A stretch of 64,000 nt of DNA from Phytophthora hibernalis (Eukaryota; Oomycota; Peronosporomycetes; Peronosporales; Peronosporaceae), in contig JAAKBF010000047.1 of NCBI GenBank assembly GCA_012656075.1, positions 434,001 to 498,000 on the forward strand, in the 5' to 3' direction. The first letter of the stretch is position 1. Each line of letters opens with the position of its first letter. Positions 33,770-45,107 of this stretch are shown piece by piece. The notes under the pieces were generated by a model. The model searched no databases. It had not been told where the DNA came from and was given only the letters and a program-made list of their open reading frames with translations. The position numbers were made by a program, and so were the translations under genes.

Positions 33770-36763
33770 ATGCGCAACGTGAGCCTGGACTCGTGGCTCT
33801 TCGGGGAGGAGAAGGCGGGTGCCGAGGGCGTCAAGACGGCCACACGTAGCACCACAGGGTCCAACGCAGCCCCACAACCACGTAGAACGTCAATCCGCCT
33901 GACGGGCAAGACGTCTCCAGCCAAGAACGCGGTCCAGGAGCTGTACCCGTTCCCCGTAAGCTCTAAGTTGCGCAAACTCTTCCGTCCTAATAAACTGCAA
34001 TGGAAGCGACCAACAGGAGCCAAAGCGCAACAACACGTCAAGCCACGACAACTGCTGGGACTGGACACCACGAGCTTCCAGAAGCTACAGGGCCACGTCC
34101 CGTTCACGCTCAAGGAGATCGTCAAGGACCCCAAGAAGCTGCCGTACCTGTTGCAATGGCTCTCGGTGGACACGGAGATCCCCAATGACTCGACCCATAG
34201 TAATTACCACCAAGTGCTGCTTTTTCTTATGGAGATTGAACAGCTACAGACGGTGGACGAAGACAAGCGCCGAGAACAGGCGCTCAAGATCTGGTTCAAG
34301 TACATCGACAACGCGTCCGAGTTCCAGATCGCCACGACGCTGGAGCTCACGCCCGAGCTGGAGCAGCTCGTGAGGGACAACATCGGCCGCTCCAGCAAGG
34401 TGAACGACAGCTTCTTCCCCATCCAGAAGCTGGCGTACATGCGGCTCACGAGGGAGGAGATGCCTCGCTTCCTCAAGAGCGACGAGTACCTAAAGATGCT
34501 CATTGACACGGAGGACGGCATGAGGACCATTCCGATGGACAGGATACTGCAGCAGCCGCGAGCGGCGCACTACTTTCTACTGTTTCTCATGCAGAGCCGT
34601 CAACATTTTGAACTCTACTTCTGGCTGCATGTCGAGTACGTGCTGAAACCTGTACTGGATGAGGCAAACTACGAGCTGTTCTGGAGACTGGCGCGCGTAC
34701 TGGTGGACAAGGCGCAGAACGACTCACAGGCCATCACGCTGGCGACTAAAAATGATCTGTACCTGGCGGTCGCTAGTCGCCGCTTTGACGAGAAACTGCA
34801 CCCGACACAGCCTGTGGCCAGAGCGCTTTTCAATAAGGCACAGCAAGAAATCTTTGCTATGCTGCGGTCATCTTGGTTTGATCGATTCACCAAGAGCGAC
34901 CTTTACAAGGTTGCACTAAAGGACTCGCTGATCCAGTTTGATCTCGTTGAGTCCAAAGAAGATTCGCCTCCGAAACTGCTGTCCAGAGCGTTCTCATCAG
35001 CGGAATACTCAAGAGTTCACACGGATGCTGATAAGGCTGCGGCGCTGGCAGGTAACGAAGACAACTTTGAGCACGAAAACGAAGAGGAACACGCCGACAG
35101 TAAGCAGGGTGCTTCTGACAACTCAGATCATATGAGTGTCAACAATAGTGAACCGGGCAGCGAAAGCGACTCAGAGGAGAGCGAAGGCCGTGACTTTGCG
35201 AAGGTTGTCCTGAATCTGGAGAGTATCATTCGACTGACAAAACTGCCTGAGGGTCTGCAAGTGCATTATCGACCGAACTACGAGGCACCGAGCGCAAATG
35301 TACCGGTCAACAAAGAAGATGACTGTGGAATCGATACCATTTTGACATTTGCGACGTTCGTGGAGACGCAGGAGGGGGAAGACGCAGCCGCTACGCTGAT
35401 GCTCATGCCCGTTCCAAATCCGCACAAAGAGAAGGACAGCAATGATGAGTCGTTTGATGAAATCTCGAGGCGAATTAAGGCCTTCCTCGTGCCTAGCGGT
35501 CGAATCCTCATCAAGAGATCAGGCGGAGAAAAGCGTCCCGCCGACATGCTGTTCCCGTTTCAGCAGAGTGGTCGAAACGGGTTCTTGTTCGGATCTGTTT
35601 ACTTGACGTACGAGCCTCTTCATGTGGGATCATCCAACGAGGAGATTTACGTCGCCAAGGGGTTTTGTCTTCTCTCACACCTACCACTCGTGAACTCGCT
35701 ACGCAAGCTCGTCGAGGAACATGTACAAGCGGCACAGGAGCAATCCAGTTTATTTGCGCATGATCGCTTGGCTTTGTTATTCCAAAGCAGCCTCAGCTGG
35801 AAGAGAACGACCATCACCAGTGCCCGAACACACACGTACGTGCACCCAGAAATGCGACGCCTTGCTCATCGGAAGCACAGCAGCATCCTCAGCCTACCCT
35901 TAAACACGCTGGAGGCGCAGGTTGACGTTCCGATGACGATCCTCTTTGAGCAATTTGGTACCGCTTTGGTTCTTCAGATTCTGGCGAGCGCTGCGCTCGA
36001 GTGTAGTATCGTCGTTGTGGCAAGTCAGTACTCGATGTTGACAATGTGCGCTGAGGCCATCCGCAATCTACTGCGTCCATTCGCGTGGTGCCACGTGTAC
36101 GCTCCCGTGCTGCCCAAGCCGTTGCTGTCATATCTTCAGTGCCCGACACCAATTCTGGTTGGTGTAAACAGTGAATTCGCTCTCCGGTCAGACCTTCCAA
36201 CCCGTGGTTTGTATCTGGTCGCTGATGTGGATCGCAAGGTGGTCGAATATGTTGGTGACCAAACCGTGTCTTGGCGTGGCCTAGGCCTGCGAGACGATCT
36301 AGGAGAGGACGCGATTTTCTTGCCTCGATGCTTCGAAGCAGCAAAACACGAGCTGGACAGGCTTCTCTTTCCAAGATCACTGCAGTTTGATGCAATAGGT
36401 GGATGCGACACTACTCCGCTCGACGACTCGAATAGTTCCTTCGCGTACGGTTCTTCTCCTCCAGAGACGGAATTCGAGCGTGACGAGCAGGTTCGCGGTA
36501 TCTGTTTCGACCTGTTCTCGGAGCTGCTGAGTGGCCACACGAACAATTGTCTTGTCGTTGGTGACACGAAGGAGTCCGTAGTGATCTTTGACGAGACGGA
36601 GTTTCTTGCAACTCGTGCCGACGAAGATCTGCCATTCTATCGGGCCCTATTGCGGACACAGTGCTTCTCGGAAATCGTCAGCGCACATCGGATTGACATG
36701 GGCTCGAAAGACACCGATGCTGATGTGGAGGCGGACGACGATCTACAAGAAGGTATTATCTAA
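33770..36763 (+). CDS. Double RGS and DENN domain protein
   Basis: About 997 residues. A Ser/Thr/Arg-rich start is followed by two helical domains of the RGS superfamily: residues about 95-245 (DTTSFQKLQGH ... MPRFLKSDEYLKML) and about 255-385 (AHYFLLFLMQSRQHFELYFW ... RSSWFDRFTKSDLYKVAL). The 'F..S..Y' ending is typical RGS. An acidic linker (about 400-485) leads to a DENN module: uDENN about 495-645, and cDENN about 715-825 with LRPFAWCHVYAPVLPKPLLS and PTPILVGVN, a hallmark DENN segment. DENN proteins are Rab guanine-nucleotide exchange factors; RGS domains act on G-alpha subunits or serve as scaffolds. The fusion suggests coupling of G-protein signalling to membrane traffic, which is inference. 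Other in-frame ATGs lie at 33734 and 33746. No introns and no breaks over 3 kb. Confidence 0.75.
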   Translation: MRNVSLDSWLFGEEKAGAEGVKTATRSTTGSNAAPQPRRTSIRLTGKTSPAKNAVQELYPFPVSSKLRKLFRPNKLQWKRPTGAKAQQHVKPRQLLGLDTTSFQKLQGHVPFTLKEIVKDPKKLPYLLQWLSVDTEIPNDSTHSNYHQVLLFLMEIEQLQTVDEDKRREQALKIWFKYIDNASEFQIATTLELTPELEQLVRDNIGRSSKVNDSFFPIQKLAYMRLTREEMPRFLKSDEYLKMLIDTEDGMRTIPMDRILQQPRAAHYFLLFLMQSRQHFELYFWLHVEYVLKPVLDEANYELFWRLARVLVDKAQNDSQAITLATKNDLYLAVASRRFDEKLHPTQPVARALFNKAQQEIFAMLRSSWFDRFTKSDLYKVALKDSLIQFDLVESKEDSPPKLLSRAFSSAEYSRVHTDADKAAALAGNEDNFEHENEEEHADSKQGASDNSDHMSVNNSEPGSESDSEESEGRDFAKVVLNLESIIRLTKLPEGLQVHYRPNYEAPSANVPVNKEDDCGIDTILTFATFVETQEGEDAAATLMLMPVPNPHKEKDSNDESFDEISRRIKAFLVPSGRILIKRSGGEKRPADMLFPFQQSGRNGFLFGSVYLTYEPLHVGSSNEEIYVAKGFCLLSHLPLVNSLRKLVEEHVQAAQEQSSLFAHDRLALLFQSSLSWKRTTITSARTHTYVHPEMRRLAHRKHSSILSLPLNTLEAQVDVPMTILFEQFGTALVLQILASAALECSIVVVASQYSMLTMCAEAIRNLLRPFAWCHVYAPVLPKPLLSYLQCPTPILVGVNSEFALRSDLPTRGLYLVADVDRKVVEYVGDQTVSWRGLGLRDDLGEDAIFLPRCFEAAKHELDRLLFPRSLQFDAIGGCDTTPLDDSNSSFAYGSSPPETEFERDEQVRGICFDLFSELLSGHTNNCLVVGDTKESVVIFDETEFLATRADEDLPFYRALLRTQCFSEIVSAHRIDMGSKDTDADVEADDDLQEGII

Positions 36764-36827
36764 CTGGGTCCAACATTAACGAATGTAAATCGATGGTCAG
36801 TGTTCATATACAGCTTCAACTTAACAA

Positions 36828-39800
36828 TTATTGCTGGCTTGCAGATGCATCGGCATCAGGCGCTTCCACTTCTGCTCGCTGAACTTTCCTGGCTGGTGTG
36901 TCCTGCGCCTGGGTATCACCAGTATCGTCTTCGGCACTGCGGGTCCTTTTGAGAGACTGCGCGGCATCATCTCGGTTCTGACTGTCGTTCAAGTTTGCAG
37001 CCTCCATCTCAGCAGTTGCAACCGCATCAGTCTCCATAGCCACATCATCAGCGCTATCCTCTGCTGCTGACGAATCAGGTGCCAGTGAGCTAGCCTCCGG
37101 ATCCTTGTCAGTGGCATCCTCACTAACTCCAAGATCTTGGGTTGCTTCTGCCGCTGGGGACTGCACCGCTTGGTCTTCTTCAGCTTGAGCGTCCAAACTA
37201 TCTTCAAGCACTTGGGTCTCCTCCGTATTCTGAGATTGGATGCCATCGCCATTGCTCACTGGAGGGACCGTGGAAGACACGTCGTGTGACGCGTCTTCAG
37301 TCAGACTTTGCCATTCTGATCCTCGTCGGCGGTAGCACTCAATGCATCCACAGATTCCTCATTTGCCGGAGCGACAGCGATAGTCGATTCAGAGGGATCC
37401 ACTGCAGTAGGCTTAGAGCCCCCTAGCAGCATATCGTCATCGCTATCATCATCACTTAAATCTGCTCCGCGGCGTAGACGTCGCCTCGGGCGGGCAGTGT
37501 CGAGTGCTGCAAGGTCGTTTTCCAGACGTGACTCTCTCACAACTCGAGAGCTTTCCTCCTGCTCACCATTCTGCTCGTCGCCTTGCTCACCTTCCGAATT
37601 ATTTTGCTCGTTTTCATCCTCGTCAGACGAATCATGGGTCTTCCGATGAAGTTTCAGATACTTGACGCGGCGTTCAATCTGATCAGGGGTTCGATCGCGT
37701 TCCTGGAACATATCTTCGTACGAGATCACTTCGTACACTGACGGCAGGTGGCGATACTTCATGAACATTTTAGCCAGGTAGCGATCCTCGACCTTACTCC
37801 AGTTCTTGGCACGCTCAGTTGCCGCACGAGACATGGGTGCCTTTTTTTGGCTTTGGCTTGGCAGCTCCAGACGGATTCGAAGACGCGCCGTTCTCATTCG
37901 CGCCAGCACCGCCCTCAACCTCGTTGCCCTCCTTGTCCACAAGTGAGGTGGACTGGAAATCAGACGGCTCTAATGAAAACTGAAATTCTGCTTCGCCCTC
38001 GAGCTCCTCGTGATCCAGAGCAATTCGATGCCGTCTGGATTCGTTAAGTGCCTCGATTCGCTTCTCACGGCCCAACGCAACAGCTCGCGATTTGGACTTG
38101 CTCATTGAGTCGATTGGATCGTAGTTTCGCTGGATAAGCATGCATGACTTGGAAGGATACGGCTGACGCAGGAGAGCCTCCACAAACAGCAAATTGTTCT
38201 TATCCGCAAGTGTGAAAAAATCGCGAACAACGCCACGAATGAAGTCCAGGAAATTCTTGTACTCAGGAGGCGCTGGATGTATGTGTCTTGAAGCATCTTG
38301 TTGAATAGCAGAAGTACGTGAATGTTGAACAGCATTGGCTGCATCGTCCACTCCTCTTGCTGAAAGATCTGGAAATGCTTCGTCCGGTAGAAGAACGAAT
38401 GAATGTAGTGGTTCACTTTTGCAGTGTTCTCACGGTAGTCTGTCAAAGAGAGCAGTACATCCGGACTGTATCTGACGACACCATGCTGGAAAAGTACTTC
38501 CGCACATCAAAGTCAGCCTCCTTACGCTGCATTTCCATCATCAACTGAGCTTGTCTCTCCGTTTCCTCTTCGTCTGTCGAACTGTCATCCGAGTCTCCAC
38601 CCTCCTTTGATTCCCCATCAGCCTGTTTTTCTTCTGTCGTTTCCTGCAATATTACCAATGACCTACAATTAGCAACAATATCGTAACCTTTCAGTGGTAC
38701 TTTAAGTATATGCTGCTACGTACTTGTCCAGGTAAGCTTTTCTTCGCGAAAGAACCTTGATAGTACCTTGAGAATCGAGTACCTTAAAAACAAGCTGCGC
38801 TCAATGAAACCACAATTAGTACAAGAGCCTCTTTAGCACAGAAAAAGAAGACTTACATGAGTAAGGGTAATGACATCAACCACGTATGCCTTCGGGAAAA
38901 GACCTGGGGACCACGTTTTCAACAGCACTGGCAGGCGATCCAGGAAATCACGCTCGTATAAAATTTTGTGTTGCAATGAATCCGCGATACGCTGAAAGCG
39001 GGGTCATCACTCGCCGTTAGCTCAGCAAGATACGCCATCATTTCAGCCAGAAGCTGGACAGCAACAGTCATGCCATGATAATTTTCATCGTGGCGTAGTT
39101 TTCGATCGACTGAAGGACAAAATTAAAGGAGAACATATCCAGCGTAGACAGCACTGCCTTCTCATCATAGTCAGGCTTTTCAGGAGCCGGTGGAGGGCGT
39201 GGTGAAATCCAACGCATTCTGAAGCTCCGTTGTTTTCTTCTGTACTGCTTTCAGCTGATGCTTGTAGTGCGATTTGAGCGCTTGGATCTTCAAGCGATGG
39301 TACGTGGTCAGAAACCAAACGAGATGAAAGTACTGAAGTCGATCTGTCGAGATCAGCTTGCTGCTTCCTCTGCGGAACTCGGCTTTCAATGAGGTTGTGA
39401 GCTGGAAATATGATTTGGCAACGATCGAGTCGCAGATCTCCTGCAGAACCTTCATCGTACGTCTGCGTTCAATCACATACATGTTAGTGCTCGCTCAGTT
39501 AATCCACAGACACTCACGTAGCAGCTTACTCATCGGATTCAGTCACTCTTCCTTTGCCGCCAAAAATCTCGTGAATATCGGTGACCGGAGCTGCACTCTT
39601 CTTTCCTCTCCTCCGGGAGACCGGCTTCTTGGCTGCCTGTGGGACCTGGTCGTACACTGTCTTGGAGAAGTCTGACACCACTGTTGCTCGCCCAGTGGGA
39701 CCGACCATCTTCATGATCCCACCAAAATTGGAATGGCGGTGCGATCCCGACTGGTGCAGAGCCGACGCCTTCTTCTCGCTGTCCAGCTTCGCAAGCAGAT

Positions 39801-40724
39801 TTCCACCTGCGGACGCAGCATTCCGAGCTCGCGACGGTGTGGTCGTCGCAGCCGCCTGTTCGCTCGAGCTGCTCAACGTCTTCCCCGTCAACTGGTTCTT
39901 CGTGTACGCCACGACGGACTTGGGTTGGGAGCAGTCCAGCGTCAAGTCGATCATCTCCATGATAAGCAGGTTCCACTCCTTGTTCTCGGGCGCCTCGATA
40001 TCCTGTGTAAAGAGCAAGACCATCTCGTACACGTTCTCGTCGTGCAGCGTGCAGATAAAGTCCTCCTGCAAGTGGCTGAAGTAGGACGTGGTGGACGTGA
40101 CGAAGCGCGGGTCCTCGTTCGGGATCGCCAGCAGGTTGCGCAGCAGCGTGAGCACGATTTCCATGTTGAGTAAGTCCAGCGACGTGCGCGCCGAGCCCTT
40201 GCGGGACAGCGGGTCCACGAGGATCGTCATCATGATGGGCACCACGCCGCAGCGCAGGAACTCGTGCTTGTACTGCCGCAGGTACTTGAGCTGCTGCGCG
40301 ATGTTGGTCGAGTCCCGCGGGGTTTCATCGTGAGCATCACGAGCACTTTGAGGATGGAGAAGACGAGCGTCCAGTCGTGCTGGTGGTTCACGAGCAGCGG
40401 CAGCAGCTTCTTCTGCAGGACCTTCCACTTGCCCAGCTGCTTGGTCACGAGGCGGTGCTTGGCGTGGTCGCGGCGGATGGCGCGCTGCAGGTCGTGCACC
40501 CAGTCCTCGCAGTACTCACCACGCAGCAGCACAGGCGCCTCGCCCTCGGTCTGCACGCGCAGCATGCCCAGGTTGGAGCACACGAGCAGCAGCTCGTTCA
40601 TCATGTCGGTGTCCAGCGTGGGCTTGTTCGCGTCGTTCTCGTCTCCGGACGAAGACAGACCGAAGTCCTTCAGTTCTTCATCGCGCTGGGCTTCTACAGC
40701 GGCTGCGTCCGTCACGTCCGCCAT
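36828..40724 (-). CDS. Timeless/Tof1/Swi1 replication-fork protection protein
   Basis: The N-terminal Timeless domain is clear: ELLLVCSNLGMLR, LVTKQLGKWKVLQKKLLPLL, then STNIAQQLKYLRQYKHEFL, RTSLDLLNMEIVLTLLRNLL and LIMEMIDLTLDCSQP. The middle continues (SYFQLTTSLKAEFRRGSSKL; SFNFVLQSIENY; FYRTKHFQIFQQEEWTMQPM; LDFIRGVVRDFFTLADKNN), and a SANT-like WSKVEDRYLAKMFMKYRHLP precedes an acidic tail. The family forms a complex with Tipin/Csm3, travels with the fork and supports checkpoint signalling. Introns fit at about 39470-39535 (GTAAGC...CGCAG), 38795-38860 and 38650-38725. At least eight frame changes, each cured by one extra base (e.g. GGG near 40320, T run 37842-37848, GGG 39195-39197), interrupt the reading. 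Domain order and length (about 1,200 aa) are otherwise normal. Confidence 0.75.
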
Positions 40725-40751
40725 AACTCCACGGCTCACTTTGGCTAATGC

Positions 40752-40759
40752 GCGCCAAA
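40752..40759 (-). promoter_or_regulatory. E2F-type site (TTTGGCGC)
   Basis: The minus strand reads TTTTTTGGCGCGC, an exact match to the E2F/DP consensus TTTSSCGC. It lies about 28 bp before the Timeless ATG and about 90 bp before the divergent PDZ gene. E2F control is usual for S-phase genes in animals and plants; activity here is inference. Confidence 0.4.
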
Positions 40760-40849
40760 AAATAAATGCGGGTCAGGAGTGATGGTCACTCTCACTAAGT
40801 GCGAATGGGCCGGTCCCAGCTGTTGGGACCCATTTTATCTTTTTACAGG

Positions 40850-41866
40850 ATGGAGGCGCTCGCAGGACCGCTGCCGTCGATGGAGCCGCAGACGCAGGAC
40901 GCGCAGGACCAGCCGATGCAGGACGCTCCGCAGGACCAACCCGCACAGGATCAACAACAGACCTTTGCGTCCTCCGGCTACGACAACTCGATGCAGTTCC
41001 AGCAACAGCAGCAGCCTCATACCCAAGCGCAGCAGTTCCAGTCTCCTCCGCAGCAGTATCAGCCCCAACAGCCCCAGCAACAGCAGATGTACAACCCGCA
41101 GGTCCAACAACAACAGCAGCAACAACAACATCAGCAGCAACAACAGCAGCAGCAGCAGATGAACGCCTACAACCTCAAGGCACCACCCGCCATGGCATTT
41201 GGCGCGTCGTCCTCCGCCGTGGAGGAGCGCGCCACGCACCTGCTGGCCGCGTGCGAGTCCTGCCTCGTGGTCACGCGCGTGCCGGGCACGGACCTGTCGT
41301 TCCGCCGCATCATGGAGCGCAAGTGTCCACGCTGCGGTGGGACGCTGGTGCTGCCCCAGGAGGTCATGGAGATGCTCATCCTGTACGGCAACTTCGTGCC
41401 CGAGTCTGCAGCCGTCACGCTCGTGCTGGGTACCATGGTGCTGCACCCGTCTCTTCGCGCAGACTTCATGGCGGCGGCCATGAACGAGCTGCTCATCCCG
41501 CTGCAGACCGACTTTGTTTACGATGTGGCGGTGCCCAAGCGCCCGGAAGGACTCGGCATGTCGCTGCGCATGCACCGTGAGGACCTTGTCGAGTGAAGTT
41601 GAGGGTTCTTGTCGATCGTTCTGACGGTTGTTCTGTGTTTTGTGTGTAGAGGGAAACCTCGTGGTTGGCGGCTTCATCGATTTTGAAAACAACAGCGAGA
41701 GTCCGTCCGTGGCGGCGCGGATCATTGCCGTGGACGACGTGCTCGTGGCCATCAACAAGAAGTCCATCACGTCGTGGTCGTTTGAAAGAGCATCAGCATG
41801 CTCGCGCATGCGGCGTCTCCCGTGTACCTGACCTTCCGGCGCCGCCAAGCGGTCATGCTGCTGTAG
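40850..41866 (+). CDS. Q-rich, zinc-ribbon-like and PDZ domain protein
   Basis: The first 100 residues are Gln-rich (long CAG/CAA tracts at 41000-41160). Two CxxC pairs follow (ACESCLVV and MERKCPRCGG), a small zinc-ribbon-like unit. A PDZ fold follows, split by an intron: exon 1 ends ...GLGMSLRMH at GTGAGG (about 41569) and exon 2 resumes after TGTGTGTAG (about 41650) with QGNLVVGGFI, then VAARIIAVDDVLVAINKKSI and VYLTFRRRQ before the stop at 41864-41866. A single missing base near 41785-41788 (GAAAGAG) puts the last 25 codons in another frame. PDZ domains bind C-terminal peptides; the protein's role is unknown. The ATG at 40850 was preferred over an upstream one at 40805 because the latter lacks any conserved composition. 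Confidence 0.6.
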
Positions 41867-41997
41867 ACGGCTAACGTACATCGTTCGTGTACTAATGTGA
41901 CTGGTATTTTTTCTTTTTCGTTTTGGCCTAGTAGTGCAAGGATTGGTTGGCCATGGAGAAGCAAGCGCAGTTATCGTCTTCCTATTATTTAAGTTAT

Positions 41998-44471
41998 CTA
42001 CGAGCTGTTGCAATAGCTCTTGCCTGAATGGAGAAGCCCCTTCATGGTCACAACGCCCTGGAGAGAGCCGCGGTTGCACACAAAGCAGTGATCGCAGCGC
42101 AGCATGGTAAATATCATGTGCAAGTCACCCAGTGATGTGCTGCTCGAGATTGTCATGCCGACTGGCTGGATAATGCAGGCATTGGTGTCTGTGATTTTGA
42201 CCGTGTCGTTCAGTTTTGCACGCTTGAAAGCCGACCACCCCTCGCTGAGTAACGTGAGCATCTTCTCGTCATCCATCAGAAAAGGAACAGGCCCGCTTCC
42301 TTCAAACGGGTTGGCCGCCGAAGTAAGAGCACTGTACGTCTCATCGACGGACATTTGGCCATTCAGTCCCCCGTCACGTTTGCTTCTGATGCCATCAACC
42401 ATTGTGGCCCATGAAAATCCTGATGACGACGACTTAGGCTCCTCCCCTAGGTCCTGCTCCGCATCGTTGAGATCATTTGCGAGGTAATACGCTCGGACGA
42501 ATGTCTTGAGATGCGTGGAGCTAACAACGCCCAACAAAACCATCGATTTATCATCCTGGACAACTGGGATATTCTGATTCGGGAGACGATGAAGTGCCAG
42601 CAACAGCTTTGCCACCATAGTCTTCTTGGTGATGTACACGGTGAATACCTCAACGATATCCCCGGCGCACGCGTCTGGTTCAAAATCCATAATCGGGAGG
42701 AATGGGGTGCCGCTCACTACCAACATCGTATCGTACACGGACCTCTCTTTTGACAGATTTGATGTCGCCATAGCAGAAAGCACTGCGCAGAAAATTGGGA
42801 GAATCAACGACATCTCACCCGTGATTTCGAGCGTGATCACAGCCACAGAGACTGCCCGAGTAGCAGCGCCCCCAAACGCAGCAGCTCCAGCGAGGGCATA
42901 CGCACCAGGGGTAGCACCAATGCTAGGGAATAATGTTGATAGTGTTTCACCGAATAGCCGACCGAAGGCAGCGCCGCCGATAAATGTAGGCACCCACACA
43001 CCCGTCGGCACCTTCAACGAGATGCACACTGGCAGCAAAAGCATAAACATCGCTGGCAAAATGGAGAGCGTGTAAAACTTTGAGAACTTGTACCAGGAGT
43101 CTGGGAGATCCGCTTCAGTGAACAGCTTTGACAACGTGTAAATTGTTGTGTTATGAGCAAACTCTCCAGGAACGTAGGTTAGCGTTCCACACAAAACAGC
43201 GACGACCAAAGGATCAATCCACTCAACGAGTATTTTTTCCAAGTCCTCGATGACTTGCGCAGGTCCCGTCGGGTCTCAGCAACGACTCGCAAGAGTTTGA
43301 TCATCGCCGTGCACAACAGTCCTAGAACCGCCCCCATTAGCATGTAAAGCGGGATTTCCCAGATGGAAAACGGGTTCTCGCCGAAAGACGTGGCCAGAAT
43401 CGCCGTGGTCGCTTGCTTAGAAGTGCTTTTCGCCAACACCAGCGTCATCCGAAGCATAACTGCGCCAGAAACAGCACTGACAAACGCCTTGACGTAGTTC
43501 GACATGAGGTAGTAAGTCGCCGTGACTTCCATCGAGAACAGGACACCTCCAATTGGCGACGAAAACAAAGATGAAACACCAACGGCACACGCTGCAGCCA
43601 GGAGTTGGATCCGGCCATTGAGGTGCGAGCTGAAGCCGCAGTAAAGTGGCGATCTCAGGAGGTGGTGCGTCACAATCGACATGATATGCACATACGCACC
43701 TTCAGTGCCTACCACCAAACCAGCACCGACCGAGCAGATAAGGCCCAGGATTTTTACAATGAGGGTAACAAAGTCGAAGTAGCCAGGAAGATACAACCGC
43801 GGATCGATCCCTGTCAAGATAGCCTTCATCTGCGAGACACCAGAGCCTTCAAGCACATAAATGTGAAACACACTCCCGAAACCTCATTCTCACCCCACCA
43901 CTTTTTACCTGCTGCTACAGGTGCAATCCGTGTGATAAGGAGACCGACCAAAGAGATGACGACTGTGTGACCCGTCCATATGAAGTATCGAGCTGGCTCC
44001 GACGTCATCTGACCCACCATCGTATCTCTCAAATCCAGTAGCTCCTGACAAACACTAAGGCCGCACCAACCCATGAGTCACTCAATCTTCCACTCACTAT
44101 CTACTTCTCCTACGCACCTCCTGATCCCGTAGTTCAGGGGTCCCCCAATGACCCCCAAGAGCACCAAAAGCTCACAGCTTTCAACTGTCGACGGTAGTAT
44201 TTCTGCTTGTTCTTAGCTCGCTCCCGCTCTCCCCAAACAGCGATCCACTGGACATTGAGCGTTGCGTCGCATACTTGCGAAAGGCGTCCAGGAAGTCCGA
44301 GTCTTCGCTTCGATCGTCCACATCCACCAAATAGTCCCCAATGGACCCATTGTCCTCGTGGCGGTACGACTCGGCACGCTGCTGAAACTCGTGGAGACTC
44401 GCGATTCGCCCCGCGCGGCGTTTGTGAGCAGGCAGCAATTGGTCCTCTAGTGCGTTGGCGGTGGACACCAT
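41998..44471 (-). CDS. CLC-type chloride channel, copy 1
   Basis: N-terminal cytosolic region (LLPAHKRRAGRIASLHEFQQ), CLC membrane domain, then two C-terminal CBS-like regions. Selectivity segments are GSGVSQ (GSGIP position), VGTEGAYVH (GKEGP, gating Glu kept) and GVWVPTFIGGAAFGR. PIGGVLFSMEVTATYY carries Glu-Val where proton-coupled CLCs have Glu-Glu, as in animal ClC-1/ClC-2 channels, so it is probably a channel and not an exchanger. Introns fit at 44055-44117 and 43847-43908. Three single-base shifts (C4 at 44231-44234, A4 at 44166-44169, T6 at 43233-43238) each need one extra base. It is a tandem paralogue of the gene at 45462-47953. Confidence 0.75.
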
Positions 44472-45107
44472 GAGCGATAACGATCAAATGTAGGGAATAC
44501 CCCACGCCCGCAACCCTGAACATGTCCCATGTGCATCGTGGTCATGGACTCGCTCCACCTCCTTCATCTAAGAAGCAAGCGTAATCGGCAACGATAGCGT
44601 AGAGAAACATGGTGGTCCCTCGTTCTCAAAATTCGCTCTTGTTTTCGAATGGTTGTGGCCAAGTCTGTGAAAAAATCTTCAGTTGGTTTTCAGGTCCGAT
44701 TGGACTCCATTTCGACGCGTAACCACAAGAACAAGAACTCTTGTGGGTAAATCACGACGACAGGTAGTTCTTACGTTTCGTCGACAAAGTTGAAGATATT
44801 CACGCCATCAACGACTACATGTCCAGGAATTTGGTATTTTGGTGTATTGTAGTGCACCATGCATGACTTGAAGAGGAAGTGCTGCTGTGAAAGCGGGAGC
44901 CTGTGCGCTGTAAACCTGTTTGTCGTGACTTCACGTGTAAAAAGTCACGACAGTCACGACAAACAGGTTTACATGTGACGTGTTGCATGAACTGATGGAG
45001 TGTTCGTCAAAGTAAGTAGAGCGTCTTCATTCCTGATTTCACCTCGTCGCTGGCAAGGCACTCCAACATCTACACAGCACGCCCCACTCGCCAAACACCA
45101 ACTCGAC
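44472..45107. other. Intergenic; upstream regions of CLC copy 1 and the small secreted gene
   Basis: About 630 bp with no gene. It includes the 21-bp-armed hairpin at 44910-44972. Confidence 0.5.
44910..44972. repeat. Perfect 21-bp inverted repeat with short loop
   Basis: GTAAACCTGTTTGTCGTGAC plus T is followed, after 21 bases, by its exact reverse complement. The inner side contains a second AGTCACGAC, so the stem can also pair in an alternative register. It may be a transcript hairpin or a mini fold-back element. Confidence 0.8.

Noticed and set aside
40835..42079. 414-codon minus-strand frame with poly-Leu
   Set aside because: Antisense of the CAG/CAA glutamine tract and PDZ gene; no independent evidence.
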